Below are positions 16,737 through 26,035 of a stretch of 64,000 nucleotides of DNA, piece by piece (position 1 is the first letter of the stretch; every line of letters begins with the position of its first letter). The position numbers and the translations under genes are program-made. The notes beneath the pieces were generated by a model, which was given only the letters and a program-made list of their open reading frames with translations, made no database searches and was not told where the DNA came from. Where the stretch lies: positions 124,001 through 188,000 of the forward strand of contig CAWAED010000004.1 of the NCBI GenBank assembly GCA_963781105.1, in the 5' to 3' direction. Source of the DNA: Palsa-295 sp963781105 (GTDB taxonomy: Bacteria; Acidobacteriota; Terriglobia; Acidiferrales; UBA7541).

Positions 16737-18487
16737 TGCCATCGCAATCACAGAAATCGTCGCCCGGTGTACTGACCTGGGGATCCATTCCGACGACCGT
16801 GCCTTCGATTTTCCGCGATTTGCCGATTCTTTTCGCCGCGCTGGCGCTCTTCTATGCCGTGTTGTCCATGACGCACTACTGGCTTTCGCCCGCGGGCCCG
16901 CCGACCGAAATTCATCTGGAACCCAGCGCTCTGCCGAAGTACGCGATGTTTTCGGTGTTGCGCATCGCGGCCGCGTATTTCATCAGTTTGGCGTTCACGC
17001 TGGTTTACGGATACATCGCCGCTTACAACGCACGCGCCGAAAAGTTCATGGTGCCACTGCTGGATACTTTGCAATCCATTCCGGTGCTCAGTTTTTTGCC
17101 TGGCGTGATGCTGGCGATGGTCGCGTTATTTCCCACCCGGCAGATGGGCGTGGAGTTGGGTTCCATCCTGCTGATCTTCACCGGCCAGGTCTGGAACATG
17201 ACTTTCAGTTTTTATTCCTCCCTGAAAAGCATTCCGCGCGAAATGCGTGAAGTTGCCGAGGTGTACCGCTGGAGCTGGTGGCAGCGATTCACGCAGATGG
17301 AGCTGCCTTATTCCATCATCGGGCTGGTTTGGAACTCGATGATGTCCGTGGCGGGCGGCTGGTTTTTTTTGATGGCCTGCGAAATGTTTACGCTGGGCAA
17401 TCGCGATTTGCGTTTGCCGGGCCTCGGCTCCTATTTGCAAACCGCCGCGAATGCCGGAAACACTCATGCGATCCTCTGGGGTCTCGGCGTGATGATCGGA
17501 ATCATCATTTTGATAGACCAGATCATTTGGCGGCCGGTGATTGCCTGGGCTGAAAAATTCAAATTCGAACAAGTGGAATCGGTGGATGCGCCGAGCTCTC
17601 CGGTGCTGGATCTGCTCCGTAGCTCGAGAATTCTGCCATTCGTCGCGCGATTCACCGTCCGGCCCGCGAGCGAGGCGCTCACTCTGCATTTCGCGAAGAA
17701 ACATGCGGCACCTGCCCCCGAAAGTGTCATGCGCAAGATTTTCCGATGGATCACGCGCCTGCTGCTCTTGGCCCTGTTCGTCGGCGTCGTATATGCATTC
17801 GGCAAAATGGTCCTCCTACTTGTGCATCTCACACGGCAGGAGCTGAAAAGCATTTTTCTCGGTGCGGGCGCTACTTTTCTACGCGTCGCGTTCACTTTGT
17901 TCCTCGCCGCGCTATGGACGATCCCGGTGGGCGTACTGATTGGGTTGAAACCCAAACTTTCGGCCATCGCGCAGCCGATCGCCCAAGTGGCAGCGTCGGT
18001 GCCGGCAACCGCGCTCTTTCCCATAATTCTGCTGGTGCTTATTCGCGCGGGCGGCGGATTGGGGATTGGTTCCATCGTGCTGCTGCTTCTGGGAACGCAG
18101 TGGTACATCCTCTTCAACGTGATCGCTGGGGCCATCGCCATTCCGACGGATTTGAAGGAAGTCTGCTCTATTTTTCGTTTCGGCAGGATGGAACGCTGGC
18201 GGGAACTGCTGCTACCGGGAATTTTTCCCTTTCTGATCACCGGGTTTGTGACCGCGTCCGGTGGCGCCTGGAATGCGAGCATCATCGCGGAATATTTCCG
18301 GTTTCAGGGCCATACGTATCTAACAACGGGGCTCGGTGCAGTGATCAGCAGCGCGACGGACAGCGGGAATTTTCGCGTGCTGCTGGCGGCGACGATTCTG
18401 ATGGCGGCGATGGTGGTGACGATCAACCGGCTGGTGTGGCGGCGGCTATACAATTTGGCTTCGACCCGCTTCCGGCTGGAGAGTTAG
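16736..18487 (+). CDS. Tandem (duplicated) ABC transporter permease, NitT/TauT type
   Basis: The 583-residue inner-membrane protein contains two binding-protein-dependent permease domains in one chain. The first spans about residues 70-270, with the EAA-like loop PREMREVAEVYRWSWWQRFTQ; the second spans about 350-575, with PTDLKEVCSIFRFGRMERW. Both halves have about six helices. One chain therefore supplies both permease subunits for the ATPase encoded immediately upstream, with which it overlaps by one base (TGATG). Relatives with this tandem layout are usually described as nitrate/sulfonate/bicarbonate or anion transporters. No periplasmic binding protein is encoded here, so import function and substrate are not established. 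Confidence 0.88.
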   Translation: MPSQSQKSSPGVLTWGSIPTTVPSIFRDLPILFAALALFYAVLSMTHYWLSPAGPPTEIHLEPSALPKYAMFSVLRIAAAYFISLAFTLVYGYIAAYNARAEKFMVPLLDTLQSIPVLSFLPGVMLAMVALFPTRQMGVELGSILLIFTGQVWNMTFSFYSSLKSIPREMREVAEVYRWSWWQRFTQMELPYSIIGLVWNSMMSVAGGWFFLMACEMFTLGNRDLRLPGLGSYLQTAANAGNTHAILWGLGVMIGIIILIDQIIWRPVIAWAEKFKFEQVESVDAPSSPVLDLLRSSRILPFVARFTVRPASEALTLHFAKKHAAPAPESVMRKIFRWITRLLLLALFVGVVYAFGKMVLLLVHLTRQELKSIFLGAGATFLRVAFTLFLAALWTIPVGVLIGLKPKLSAIAQPIAQVAASVPATALFPIILLVLIRAGGGLGIGSIVLLLLGTQWYILFNVIAGAIAIPTDLKEVCSIFRFGRMERWRELLLPGIFPFLITGFVTASGGAWNASIIAEYFRFQGHTYLTTGLGAVISSATDSGNFRVLLAATILMAAMVVTINRLVWRRLYNLASTRFRLES

Positions 18488-18502
18488 ACTCTCGGCGATC
18501 CG

Positions 18503-18520
18503 TCAGAGCGGCTGCTCTGA
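18503..18520. terminator. Hairpin between convergent permease and menG/ubiE genes
   Basis: TCAGAGC (18503-18509) and GCTCTGA (18514-18520) form a perfect 7-bp stem with a GGCT loop in the 38-base gap between convergent genes. Its location suggests a bidirectional terminator, although no T-run is present on either side. Confidence 0.4.
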
Positions 18521-18525
18521 GCCAA

Positions 18526-19221
18526 CTATCGTTTCACAGCCCAGTGCAATCCTATGCCGCCGAAGATGAATTCGCGCGCGTCCAGTCGTTCGTAGCCCAT
18601 ACTTTGCACGAGCGATGAAAAATCGGCTACCGAAACGAAACTGCGAATCGAGGCCGGAATGTAGGTGTAGGTACGCGGCCTGCCATGCAGCAAAGTGCCC
18701 CAGAAAGCGCCCTGTGCGTAGAGAAACCCCAGATAAAGTTGGCTGAACATTTTATTGCGCGGGAGGAAGAAGTCGAGGGCTACCATCAAGCCCCCGGGTT
18801 TCGTAACGCGTTCAATTTCGCGCACAGCGGTGCCGAGGCATGGAAAATTGCGCAGGCCGTAGCCGATGAAGACGCAATCAAACGACGCGTCGGCAAAAGG
18901 CAGCACCGTGGCGTCGGCGCACACTGCCTCATTCAATCCGTGCGCGCGCGCCAGTCGCAACATGCCTTCCGTCAGATCCACGGCGACGGAACGCGCCTCA
19001 GGCAAATGTTCCAGGACCAGCCGCGAAAAATCGCCGGTGCCCGAGGCGAGATCCAGAACCATGGCGTTTTCCGGCAGCGCGGCGCGCTTGACGCCGAGCC
19101 TTTTCCAGCGGCGATCCATACCATAGGAGATTACGCGCGTAATGAAATCGTATTTCGGCGCGATGGCGCTGAACATTTCGCGCATCAGCCGGGTATCCTG
19201 ACGTTCTACTGGGGTGCCCAT
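18526..19221 (-). CDS. ubiE: Demethylmenaquinone/2-methoxy-6-polyprenyl-1,4-benzoquinol methyltransferase (MenG/UbiE)
   Basis: The 231-residue SAM-dependent methyltransferase catalyses the C-methylation step of quinone synthesis. The N-terminus MFSAIAPKYDFITRVISYGMDRRWK matches the family signature (split here: FSAIAPKYDF, then GMDRRWK). SAM-binding motif I is LDLASGTGDFS, and IGYGLRNF and RVTKPGGLMVALDF follow. In Acidobacteriota, where menaquinone is the usual quinone, the MenG role is more likely than ubiquinone synthesis; that is inference. Length is normal. It is convergent with the ABC permease gene and upstream of nothing obviously related. Confidence 0.92.
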   Translation of the reverse strand: MGTPVERQDTRLMREMFSAIAPKYDFITRVISYGMDRRWKRLGVKRAALPENAMVLDLASGTGDFSRLVLEHLPEARSVAVDLTEGMLRLARAHGLNEAVCADATVLPFADASFDCVFIGYGLRNFPCLGTAVREIERVTKPGGLMVALDFFLPRNKMFSQLYLGFLYAQGAFWGTLLHGRPRTYTYIPASIRSFVSVADFSSLVQSMGYERLDAREFIFGGIGLHWAVKR

Positions 19222-19276
19222 AGTTCGTTGCGAATCTTACACGGATTGCGACCGATAGATACGAGCTTATTTCGTT

Positions 19277-21535
19277 TCAGTGCGACGCCAAATTGAGATT
19301 CGTAGCTCGCGCGAGAAACTCCGGCAGCTGCGTTTGCACGAACTCGGCTTTATCGCCCAGCCTCGTAGCCACTGCACGCCGGGCAGCTTGCGTCGTCTCA
19401 AGATCACTGCCTCTTGTGCCAGCGAGAAGTTTTTCGGCGCGAACGAAGCACGCGTAAGCAAGCTCATCGGGCTGGTTATGCTGCCGCAACAATTGGCCGT
19501 AGTTGAACCAATCGAAGGCCTCGCTGCGCGCGTCTCCGCTCGTCGCGTCTACGGCAAGGGCGCGCTGATAGGACTGCGCGGCAGACGCGACGTCACCTGA
19601 TTTGTCCTGCAATTCGGCCTGATGCGCGAGAGCGACGGCCTCCAGCTTCGCGTCTTTGCTTTTCTCCGCCAGGGCAATCGCAGAGTTGTATTCCGCCAGC
19701 GCAGCCGACGCGTGATTTGTCCGAGCTTCGTCGTCCGCCAGCTGAATTGTGGCCGATGTAACTTGCTGGCGGCCCAATGCAGGATCCTGGGATGCAGCGG
19801 TGGCTTGAGTGCCGGCAAGCTGCAGAAACGAATCCCAATGACGTGAGGCAGCGGCAAATTCGCCGCGCTGGTCGAAGGCTTCCGCGAGATACAAATGAAC
19901 GTTCGGCTGGTTCGGGTTCACATCTACGGACTTTTCCCAGGCGTCCATGGCCTCGTCCGGATGGCCCAGGCGGGCCGCTAGCAATCCGTAATTGACGAGC
20001 GAGTCGGCGTCGTGCGGAAATTGTTCGAGCATTTTCTGGTAATGCGCGTAAGCGTCCGCGTAGCGGCCGTCTTCGATCATGGCTCGCGCGCAGGCCTGCT
20101 GCAACGCGATGCTGTTGGGATTGATTTCGATGGCGCGAGTGAGGGCAGCGACAGCTTCATCGCGCTTGCCCGACTGGGATTCCGCGCGCGCGATACGCGC
20201 TTGCACGGCGCTGTCGTAGGGGTTTATTTTGGCCGCACGCAGCAGGGCGGAAAGATTGCCGTCATCGGTGCGCAGCGAAAAATGCAATTGGTCGAGGCCG
20301 CCCCAGAGGAAGAGAAGTCCTGCGAGCGAGATTCGAAACGCCGGAGCGGAGAAAACGCGCGCAGCCACGCTCGGGCGAGAGTCCGCCGCGCGCGGAGACG
20401 CAGACAGCGAAACGGCCGAGGATACGGATGCTTTGCCGCTTCGATCCACAAGCAATGACGAGACACGCGAATCGCGCAATTTCCACAGCCTGCCGTCGAG
20501 AATGAAGTGATGAATATTAACCAGCGCCATGAAAATCAGAAAGCTCGTCGTGAAATCGTAATGAAATAGATAGCTCACCAGCCACGGCCCTGGAATGAAG
20601 AGAGCAATCCCGCCCGCGATGAGCGTCGCGAAGTATGCGGCCATATGCCAACTTTGCTGCCCCGCGGCGCGCGCTTCGCGGCGTTGGTAGTAGCTGGTAA
20701 TCCAGATGTACTGCGCCGAGTGCAGCACGGCGAGAATGCCGCTGCTGTAGCGCGTCTGCGGCACCTGCGAAGCGGAAGTCAATTCGAGCAAAGTCGGCAG
20801 CACGAACCACAGGAACTGCGTGAAGGCCAGGGTGAGCGACGCCACCAAAGTGCGCGGGCCCTTTTCTCTGATCAATCGCTGAAAGCCTAGCAGCGTAAAC
20901 ACCAGAAACGCCGCACCGAACGCGAGCCGCATCGGCAGCGTGAATTTCGCGGGCAGCCCAAGCGAAAGGATCAGCGGATCGGCCGAGCCGCCCGTTTCGA
21001 AGCTTGCAAGCAACATCAGATACGAAGCAACAAACGCGCCGCGCAGCCAGCGCTTTTCGCTGCCGGTGATCTCCGCGCCGCTGCGCCTCAAGAACATCAT
21101 TAGCAGCCCATAGTTCTGCCCAGAATAGTGCCAGGGACTCCAGCAAATATAGAGAGTGAAGACCCAGGGAAAGAGGCGCGGCGACGCGTGCAGCACGATT
21201 CCCGTAAGCACCACCAGAAGCGTGACGTGCAGCGTGACGAGTTTGTATTTCTCGAAGTCCGCGCGCGTGTGATACGCGCGATAAATCGTGGCCATGAAAT
21301 GCGGATAATTGAAGACGATTGCCAGCAGATAAAACGCCACGGCCCAACCGTGCGCGTGCGTGGGATTCATCCACATCGCCACGCCCAGTAGTGGCGCAGA
21401 CCACGCGCCGCAACCCACCAGCAGATCGAGCCAGGGACGATAGATCCACGGGCTTGTGGGCGCAGACGGTCCGGCCTGCGCTGGCGAGGAAGGCGCCGAT
21501 GGCGTTGCGGGAAGCGTTTCGATCTGGCCACTCAA
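19277..21535 (-). CDS. Polytopic membrane protein with C-terminal TPR domain
   Basis: The 752-residue protein has an N-terminal Pro/Ser/Ala-rich tail, then about nine to ten membrane helices (residues about 35-360, such as WAVAFYLLAIVFNYPHFMATIY and LLVVLTGIVLHAS), a linker, and a final helix near RISLAGLLFLWGGLDQ (about 405-420). From about 435 to 740 it carries TPR units with A-x-AI-x-x-NP features (AALTRAIEINPNS, AWEKSVDVNPNQPNVHLYLAEAF, YQRALAVDATSGDA). His-rich motifs occur in membrane regions (NYPHFMATIYRAYH, SPWHYSGQNYG, NIHHFILDGRLW), resembling a conserved but uncharacterised acidobacterial membrane family. It may assemble envelope complexes; the reaction, if any, is unknown. Confidence 0.75.
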   Translation of the reverse strand: MSGQIETLPATPSAPSSPAQAGPSAPTSPWIYRPWLDLLVGCGAWSAPLLGVAMWMNPTHAHGWAVAFYLLAIVFNYPHFMATIYRAYHTRADFEKYKLVTLHVTLLVVLTGIVLHASPRLFPWVFTLYICWSPWHYSGQNYGLLMMFLRRSGAEITGSEKRWLRGAFVASYLMLLASFETGGSADPLILSLGLPAKFTLPMRLAFGAAFLVFTLLGFQRLIREKGPRTLVASLTLAFTQFLWFVLPTLLELTSASQVPQTRYSSGILAVLHSAQYIWITSYYQRREARAAGQQSWHMAAYFATLIAGGIALFIPGPWLVSYLFHYDFTTSFLIFMALVNIHHFILDGRLWKLRDSRVSSLLVDRSGKASVSSAVSLSASPRAADSRPSVAARVFSAPAFRISLAGLLFLWGGLDQLHFSLRTDDGNLSALLRAAKINPYDSAVQARIARAESQSGKRDEAVAALTRAIEINPNSIALQQACARAMIEDGRYADAYAHYQKMLEQFPHDADSLVNYGLLAARLGHPDEAMDAWEKSVDVNPNQPNVHLYLAEAFDQRGEFAAASRHWDSFLQLAGTQATAASQDPALGRQQVTSATIQLADDEARTNHASAALAEYNSAIALAEKSKDAKLEAVALAHQAELQDKSGDVASAAQSYQRALAVDATSGDARSEAFDWFNYGQLLRQHNQPDELAYACFVRAEKLLAGTRGSDLETTQAARRAVATRLGDKAEFVQTQLPEFLARATNLNLASH

Positions 21536-21884
21536 ATCAAGAACCTCGAATCATCCGTCACGTCAGACACCAAATCAGCGGCAGCGCACGTAATTCCTTT
21601 GCAGAAAGTGTGAAGAGAAAGTGTACTTCGATCCGAGGGCCCATCCGCGGCACAACCACGCCAACATGTTGAAAGCGTAACTTCCCTGTGATACACGGAA
21701 GGAGGGCCGGCGGCGGAGCGCCGAGATTGAGATTATGCGGCTGGCGGAAAATGTGGCCTAATATTATGGGGAATTTGCCGCAGGCGATTCGTAGGGTTAG
21801 CGAATTCTCCTCAACGCGATTTCGTCCATTCTTGCCACCTTACGCCGCCCGCGGGAATCATATCTGTTTGAGAGGAGCACGAAA
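21536..21884. other. Intergenic region upstream of gnd
   Basis: This 349-base region separates the divergent membrane-TPR gene and gnd. I see no reading frame with protein character. The only clear signal is the ribosome site GAGGAG about nine bases before the gnd ATG at 21885. Confidence 0.45.
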
Positions 21885-22897
21885 ATGCAATTGGGAATGA
21901 TTGGTCTCGGAAGGATGGGCGCCAACATGGTCCGGCGCCTCATGAAGGCCGGGCACGAATGCGTGGTGTTTGACATGTCGCAGGCCAGCGTACAGGCGCT
22001 GGCGAAAGAAGGTGCCACCGGCGGAAGTTCTCTCGACGATTTTGTGGCGAAGCTGAAGCAGCCTCGCGCGATTTGGCTGATGGTGCCGGCCGCTGTGGTG
22101 GATAGCACCCTCGCGCAACTGGCGCCGAAGCTGCAGAAAGACGACATCCTAATTGACGGCGGCAATTCCTATTACATTGACGACATTCGTCGCGCGAAGG
22201 AGCTGACGCAGAAGGGCCTGCACTACGTGGACGTGGGCACGAGCGGCGGCGTGTGGGGACTCGAGCGCGGTTATTGCATGATGATCGGCGGGGAGCAAGC
22301 AACGGTGCAGCGCCTCGATCCGATCTTCAAGGCGCTGGCACCCGGCCGCGGCGACATTGCGCGGACGCCCGGTCGCGAAATGATGGGCGGCACCTCCGAG
22401 GAAGGCTATCTGCATTGCGGACCTTCCGGCGCAGGGCATTTCGTGAAAATGGTGCACAACGGGATCGAATATGGAGTGATGGCCGCCTACGCGGAAGGTT
22501 TGAATATTTTGCACCACGCGAACGTGGGAAAAATAAAACAGACAGACGACGCGGAGACCACCCCGCTGCGTAATCCCGAGCACTATCTCTACGACCTAAA
22601 TTTCCGGACGTGGCCGAAGTGTGGCGGCGCGGCAGCGTGATCGCTTCGTGGCTGCTGGACCTCACCGCGCTTGCCCTGGTGAAATCGCCGACGCTCGCTG
22701 ATTTCTCGGGACGCGTATCCGATTCGGGCGAAGGCCGTTGGACGATTCAGGCAGCCATCGAAGAAGGGACGCCGGCACCCGTGCTCACCGAAGCTCTCTA
22801 CGAGCGTTTCACGTCACGTCGCGAATCCGATTTCGCCGACAAGCTTCTTTCCGCCATGCGCTTCGAATTTGGCGGACACCACGAGAAGAAATCCTAA
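21885..22897 (+). pseudogene. gnd: 6-phosphogluconate dehydrogenase (decarboxylating), one-base frameshift
   Basis: GntZ-type Gnd oxidatively decarboxylates 6-phosphogluconate to ribulose 5-phosphate. Frame one (21885-22640) has the nucleotide-binding GLGRMGANM, GTSGGVWGLERGY and the catalytic region SGAGHFVKMVHNGIEYG. The C-terminal part (VAEVWRRGSVIASWLLDL onward, to 22897) is in the -1 frame. The break lies at 22598-22604, where A_AAT_TTC is in register with frame one, so -1 slippage would restore a 337-residue protein of normal length. A missing T in the sequence would do the same. If neither applies, the gene is inactive. A GAGGAG ribosome site precedes the ATG. zwf follows 39 bases downstream and has a similar break. 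Confidence 0.88.
22598..22604 (+). promoter_or_regulatory. A_AAT_TTC heptamer at the gnd frame break
   Basis: This matches the X_XXY_YYZ pattern of -1 slippery sites, with AAT (22599-22601) and TTC (22602-22604) in the upstream frame. Slippage by one base makes CCG at 22604 the next codon, which is exactly the frame encoding the conserved C-terminus. No clear stimulatory structure was identified. A one-base sequencing deletion in a T-run is an equally good or better explanation. Confidence 0.3.
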
Positions 22898-22936
22898 TCT
22901 TTAGCCCAACGCATTTTTCTGAGGGAGAAGTCACCA

Positions 22937-24393
22937 ATGCCAGAAACAACTGCTCCACACCCGGCGGCAGCCGATACCAGCGCCGCGAACCCGGCCGGAG
23001 TGCCCATTTTGACAGGGAAAATACCTTCTGATGCCCTGGTGTTCTTCGGCGCCACCGGAGACCTAGCTCACAAGAAAATCTTCCCCGCATTACAGGCGAT
23101 GGCCAAGCGCGGAAACCTGAATGTTCCGGTGATTGGCGTCGCCAAGGCGGGATGGACGATCGAGCAATTGCGGCAGCGGGCTCGCGACGGCATCGCCACG
23201 TTCGGGGGAGGCGTGGACGAAGCGGCGTTTGCTAAGCTGGTGCAATTATTGAAATACATTGACGGTGATTATCAGGATCCCGCCACATTCAAAAATTGCG
23301 TACCGTCCTCGGCAAGGCCGAGCATCCCACCCACTATCTGGCAATACCCCCGAGCCTGTTCGCCACGGTCGTCGAAGCGCTGGGAAAGTCGGGGAGCGCA
23401 GACGGCGCGCGCGTGATCATCGAGAAGCCTTTTGGCCACGATCTGGCCACGGCGCAGCACTTAAATGCAATTCTGCAATCCGTGTTCCCCGAGTCTGGAA
23501 TATTTCGCATCGATCATTATCTCGGAAAGGAGGCAGTCGAGAACTTACTTTTGTTCCGGTTCGCGAATGCGTTCCTTGAGCCGATCTGGAACCGCAATTA
23601 CGTTCACAGCGTGCAGATCACCATGGCGGAATCATTCGGCGTGGCGGGTCGCGGCAAGTTCTATGACGAAACCGGAGCAATCCGTGATGTGATTCAGAAC
23701 CATCTGCTGCAAGTTGTCGGATTCCTGGCGATGGAACCTCCGACGAACATGTATCCGGAATCCTTGCGCGATGAGCAAGTGAAGATTTTCCGGATGATTC
23801 CGCCGATCACTCCGTCCCACCTGGTTCGCGGGCAATTCGTTGGCTATCACAATGAGCCGGGCGTCGCGCCGAATTCGCAAGTGGAGACGTTTGCGGCGCT
23901 GCGCTTGGAAGTTGATTCGTGGCGCTGGGCGGGCGTCCCATTTCTCATTCGCGCCGGGAAGCGCCTGGCCGTTACGGCTACGGAGGTGTTTGTGAAACTG
24001 CGCCAGCCTCCACTGACAAAATTGCCACCGGGATCAAATTATTTTCGCTTTCGGCTGGGCCCCGACCTGTCGTTGAGCTTGGGCGCGCGTGTCAAGAAAC
24101 CCGGACCCACACTGCAAACAGTGAGCACGGAACTCTCCGCCGTCTCATCGGACGAAAAAAACGAGATGGAAGCGTACGAACGTCTACTGACAGACGCGAT
24201 GAAGGGCGATTCGCTGCTCTTTGTGCGGCAGGATGCCGTGGAAGCGGCCTGGGCTATCGTAGATCCCATTCTTGGCAATGCAGTGCCGGCTCTGCCATAT
24301 CAACCCGGATCGTGGGGACCGCCCGAAGCAGCGCAACTCGCCGCATGCGTGGGAGACTGGCACAATCCCGATGGCAAACCCGCCAATAGCTAA
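22937..24393 (+). pseudogene. zwf: Glucose-6-phosphate 1-dehydrogenase, one-base frameshift
   Basis: Zwf oxidises glucose 6-phosphate to 6-phosphogluconolactone with NADP+. The N-terminal part has FFGATGDLAHKKIFPAL, the dinucleotide-binding signature, and runs in frame to about 23290. From about 23293 the conserved sequence (LRTVLGKAEHPTHYLAIPP, then IEKPFGHDL and the active-site RIDHYLGKEAVENLL) continues one frame back, to the stop at 24393. The break lies in five As (23291-23295); six would restore a 485-residue protein. The string C_AAA_AAT is only a poor slippery site. Either an assembly deletion, transcriptional slippage or true inactivation explains it. It is downstream of gnd, probably in one transcript. 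Confidence 0.88.
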
Positions 24394-24432
24394 GTGAATG
24401 TGCGGAGAACTTGGCATTGCACGGCGAGATCC

Positions 24433-25845
24433 TCACGCAACGGGTTTCGCGGCGTGCTGTCTACCGACCGCATATAAAAGCGCTCCGACCGCTAGCAGCA
24501 CACCGGACAAACCTACTATTTTCGCTATGGCCACGAATTTGTGCGGCTCGTCGGCGGCCGGCACCATTGAAAATATGATCGTGACCAGCGTGGTCATGAA
24601 TCCCAGTGCGCCGAGCGCGGTTGCCACCGGCCGCCCGCCGGGAATTCGTATCGTTCCCGCGGCCACAGGCTCCCGTTGCAAGCGAATCAGCGCAGCGAAA
24701 ACAAAAAGATAAGGAACGAAATACGTGATGATTCCCATGCTCACGAGAACCTCGTAAGCCCCGTAAACGCTGGTTCCTGCCTGACTCAACGCGATAAAAA
24801 TTGCGCCGCAGATTGCTTGGACCAAAAGCGCCACGTGCGGCGTGCCCCACTTCGGATGTACGCGCGCGAAAGGCTCAGGCAAATAACGATCGAGGCCGGC
24901 TACAAACGGCAGCCGCGCCGAAACGGCCAACCAAGCTCCCAGCGCGCCGAGATTGCTGATCGTGATCAACAACGCGGCGAGCGGCACAATTCCCAGGAAG
25001 CCGACGCGCTCCGCGGATCTTGAAATCGCTTGCATGATGCCTTCCAGGCCGCTCACTTGATGGGCGGGCAAGGCAATCAGCACAGCCACGGTACCGAGAA
25101 TGTAGCCCGTGGTGACAAACGCGCCTCCGGCGAGCAAGCCTCGCGGCAAATTCCTGCGCGCGTCTTTCACCTCGTCGCCGAGAAATGACGCCGATTCCGA
25201 ACCGCCCAGTGCGTAGACGATTGTGGCCATGAACAGCACGTCGCGGAAATGCATGTGCGGAGTCATCGTGGCGGGAGTGAAGCTGGTAGCGGAACCAAAG
25301 CGATGCCACGCTGCGGCCGCGATGCCGAAAAGGATCGCTATCGGCAGCCACGTGCCAATCGCGCCGAGGTTGTGCAGCCACTTGCCGACGGAAAGTCCAA
25401 TGACGTTCAAAAATGTCGCAATCGCGAGACCCAGTATCGCGAATAAAAAGAAATACGTCCTGTTGTCGGATAGCGCGAGCCAGCGGGCTGGTCCGGCATA
25501 AAGCGCATTACTCGCGGCAAAATAAAGTACGGCAGGAAAGTAAGGTAGATTGCTGGTCCAATAGGTCCAGCCGGTGATGAAGCCGGGGAATTCGCCGAAT
25601 GCACGCTTGCTCCAGACGTACATTCCGCCTTCTTGCGGATATCGCGCGGAAAGCTCCATCACCGAAAGCGCAAGAGGCAGGTAAAACGCGCACCAGGCAA
25701 TCAGCCATATGGCCACGGCGCTCGCACCGACTGTCGCGGCCGTGGCGATCCAGCGCAGGCTGATCCCAGTGACGATGTAGAACATCACCAGATCCCGAAA
25801 ACCCATCGCGCGCCGCGGGCGATCAGGACCTGTGGTGTCGCTCAT
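24433..25845 (-). CDS. APC-superfamily amino acid/amine permease
   Basis: The 470-residue membrane protein has about 12 helices and the APC-type N-terminus GFRDLVMFYIVTGISLRWIAT. Helix features include ELSARYPQEGGMYVWSKRAFGEF, the family's helix 2-3 loop (given in part), and GGSESASFLGDEVKDARRNLP between helices 6 and 7. The start at ATG 25845 (MSDTTG) is preceded by AGGGA; an in-frame ATG at 25866 lacks a ribosome site. It probably imports an amino acid or amine through the inner membrane. The nearby betaine and one-carbon genes hint at a related substrate, but nothing in the sequence fixes specificity. Confidence 0.85.
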   Translation of the reverse strand: MSDTTGPDRPRRAMGFRDLVMFYIVTGISLRWIATAATVGASAVAIWLIAWCAFYLPLALSVMELSARYPQEGGMYVWSKRAFGEFPGFITGWTYWTSNLPYFPAVLYFAASNALYAGPARWLALSDNRTYFFLFAILGLAIATFLNVIGLSVGKWLHNLGAIGTWLPIAILFGIAAAAWHRFGSATSFTPATMTPHMHFRDVLFMATIVYALGGSESASFLGDEVKDARRNLPRGLLAGGAFVTTGYILGTVAVLIALPAHQVSGLEGIMQAISRSAERVGFLGIVPLAALLITISNLGALGAWLAVSARLPFVAGLDRYLPEPFARVHPKWGTPHVALLVQAICGAIFIALSQAGTSVYGAYEVLVSMGIITYFVPYLFVFAALIRLQREPVAAGTIRIPGGRPVATALGALGFMTTLVTIIFSMVPAADEPHKFVAIAKIVGLSGVLLAVGALLYAVGRQHAAKPVA

Positions 25846-26035
25846 CGTTGAAAATCCCTGCAGCATGTCGCCATGAGGCGGACATCATGCTCCGAAGCTA
25901 GACGGAAAAGCGAGTACGTTTCGCAAGCTTTGCGAGAATCCCAGCACGAGTGTCTACGCCGATCTGCTGCGCGGCAAGTTTCCTGTGGAGTGCGGCAGCG
26001 CGCCGCATCTTGCCCGCCATTTACTCCATGAAGCG

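Noticed and set aside
23285..23300. Programmed -1 frameshifting in zwf
   Set aside because: C_AAA_AAT is not a proper X_XXY_YYZ site; a missing A in the run explains the break better.
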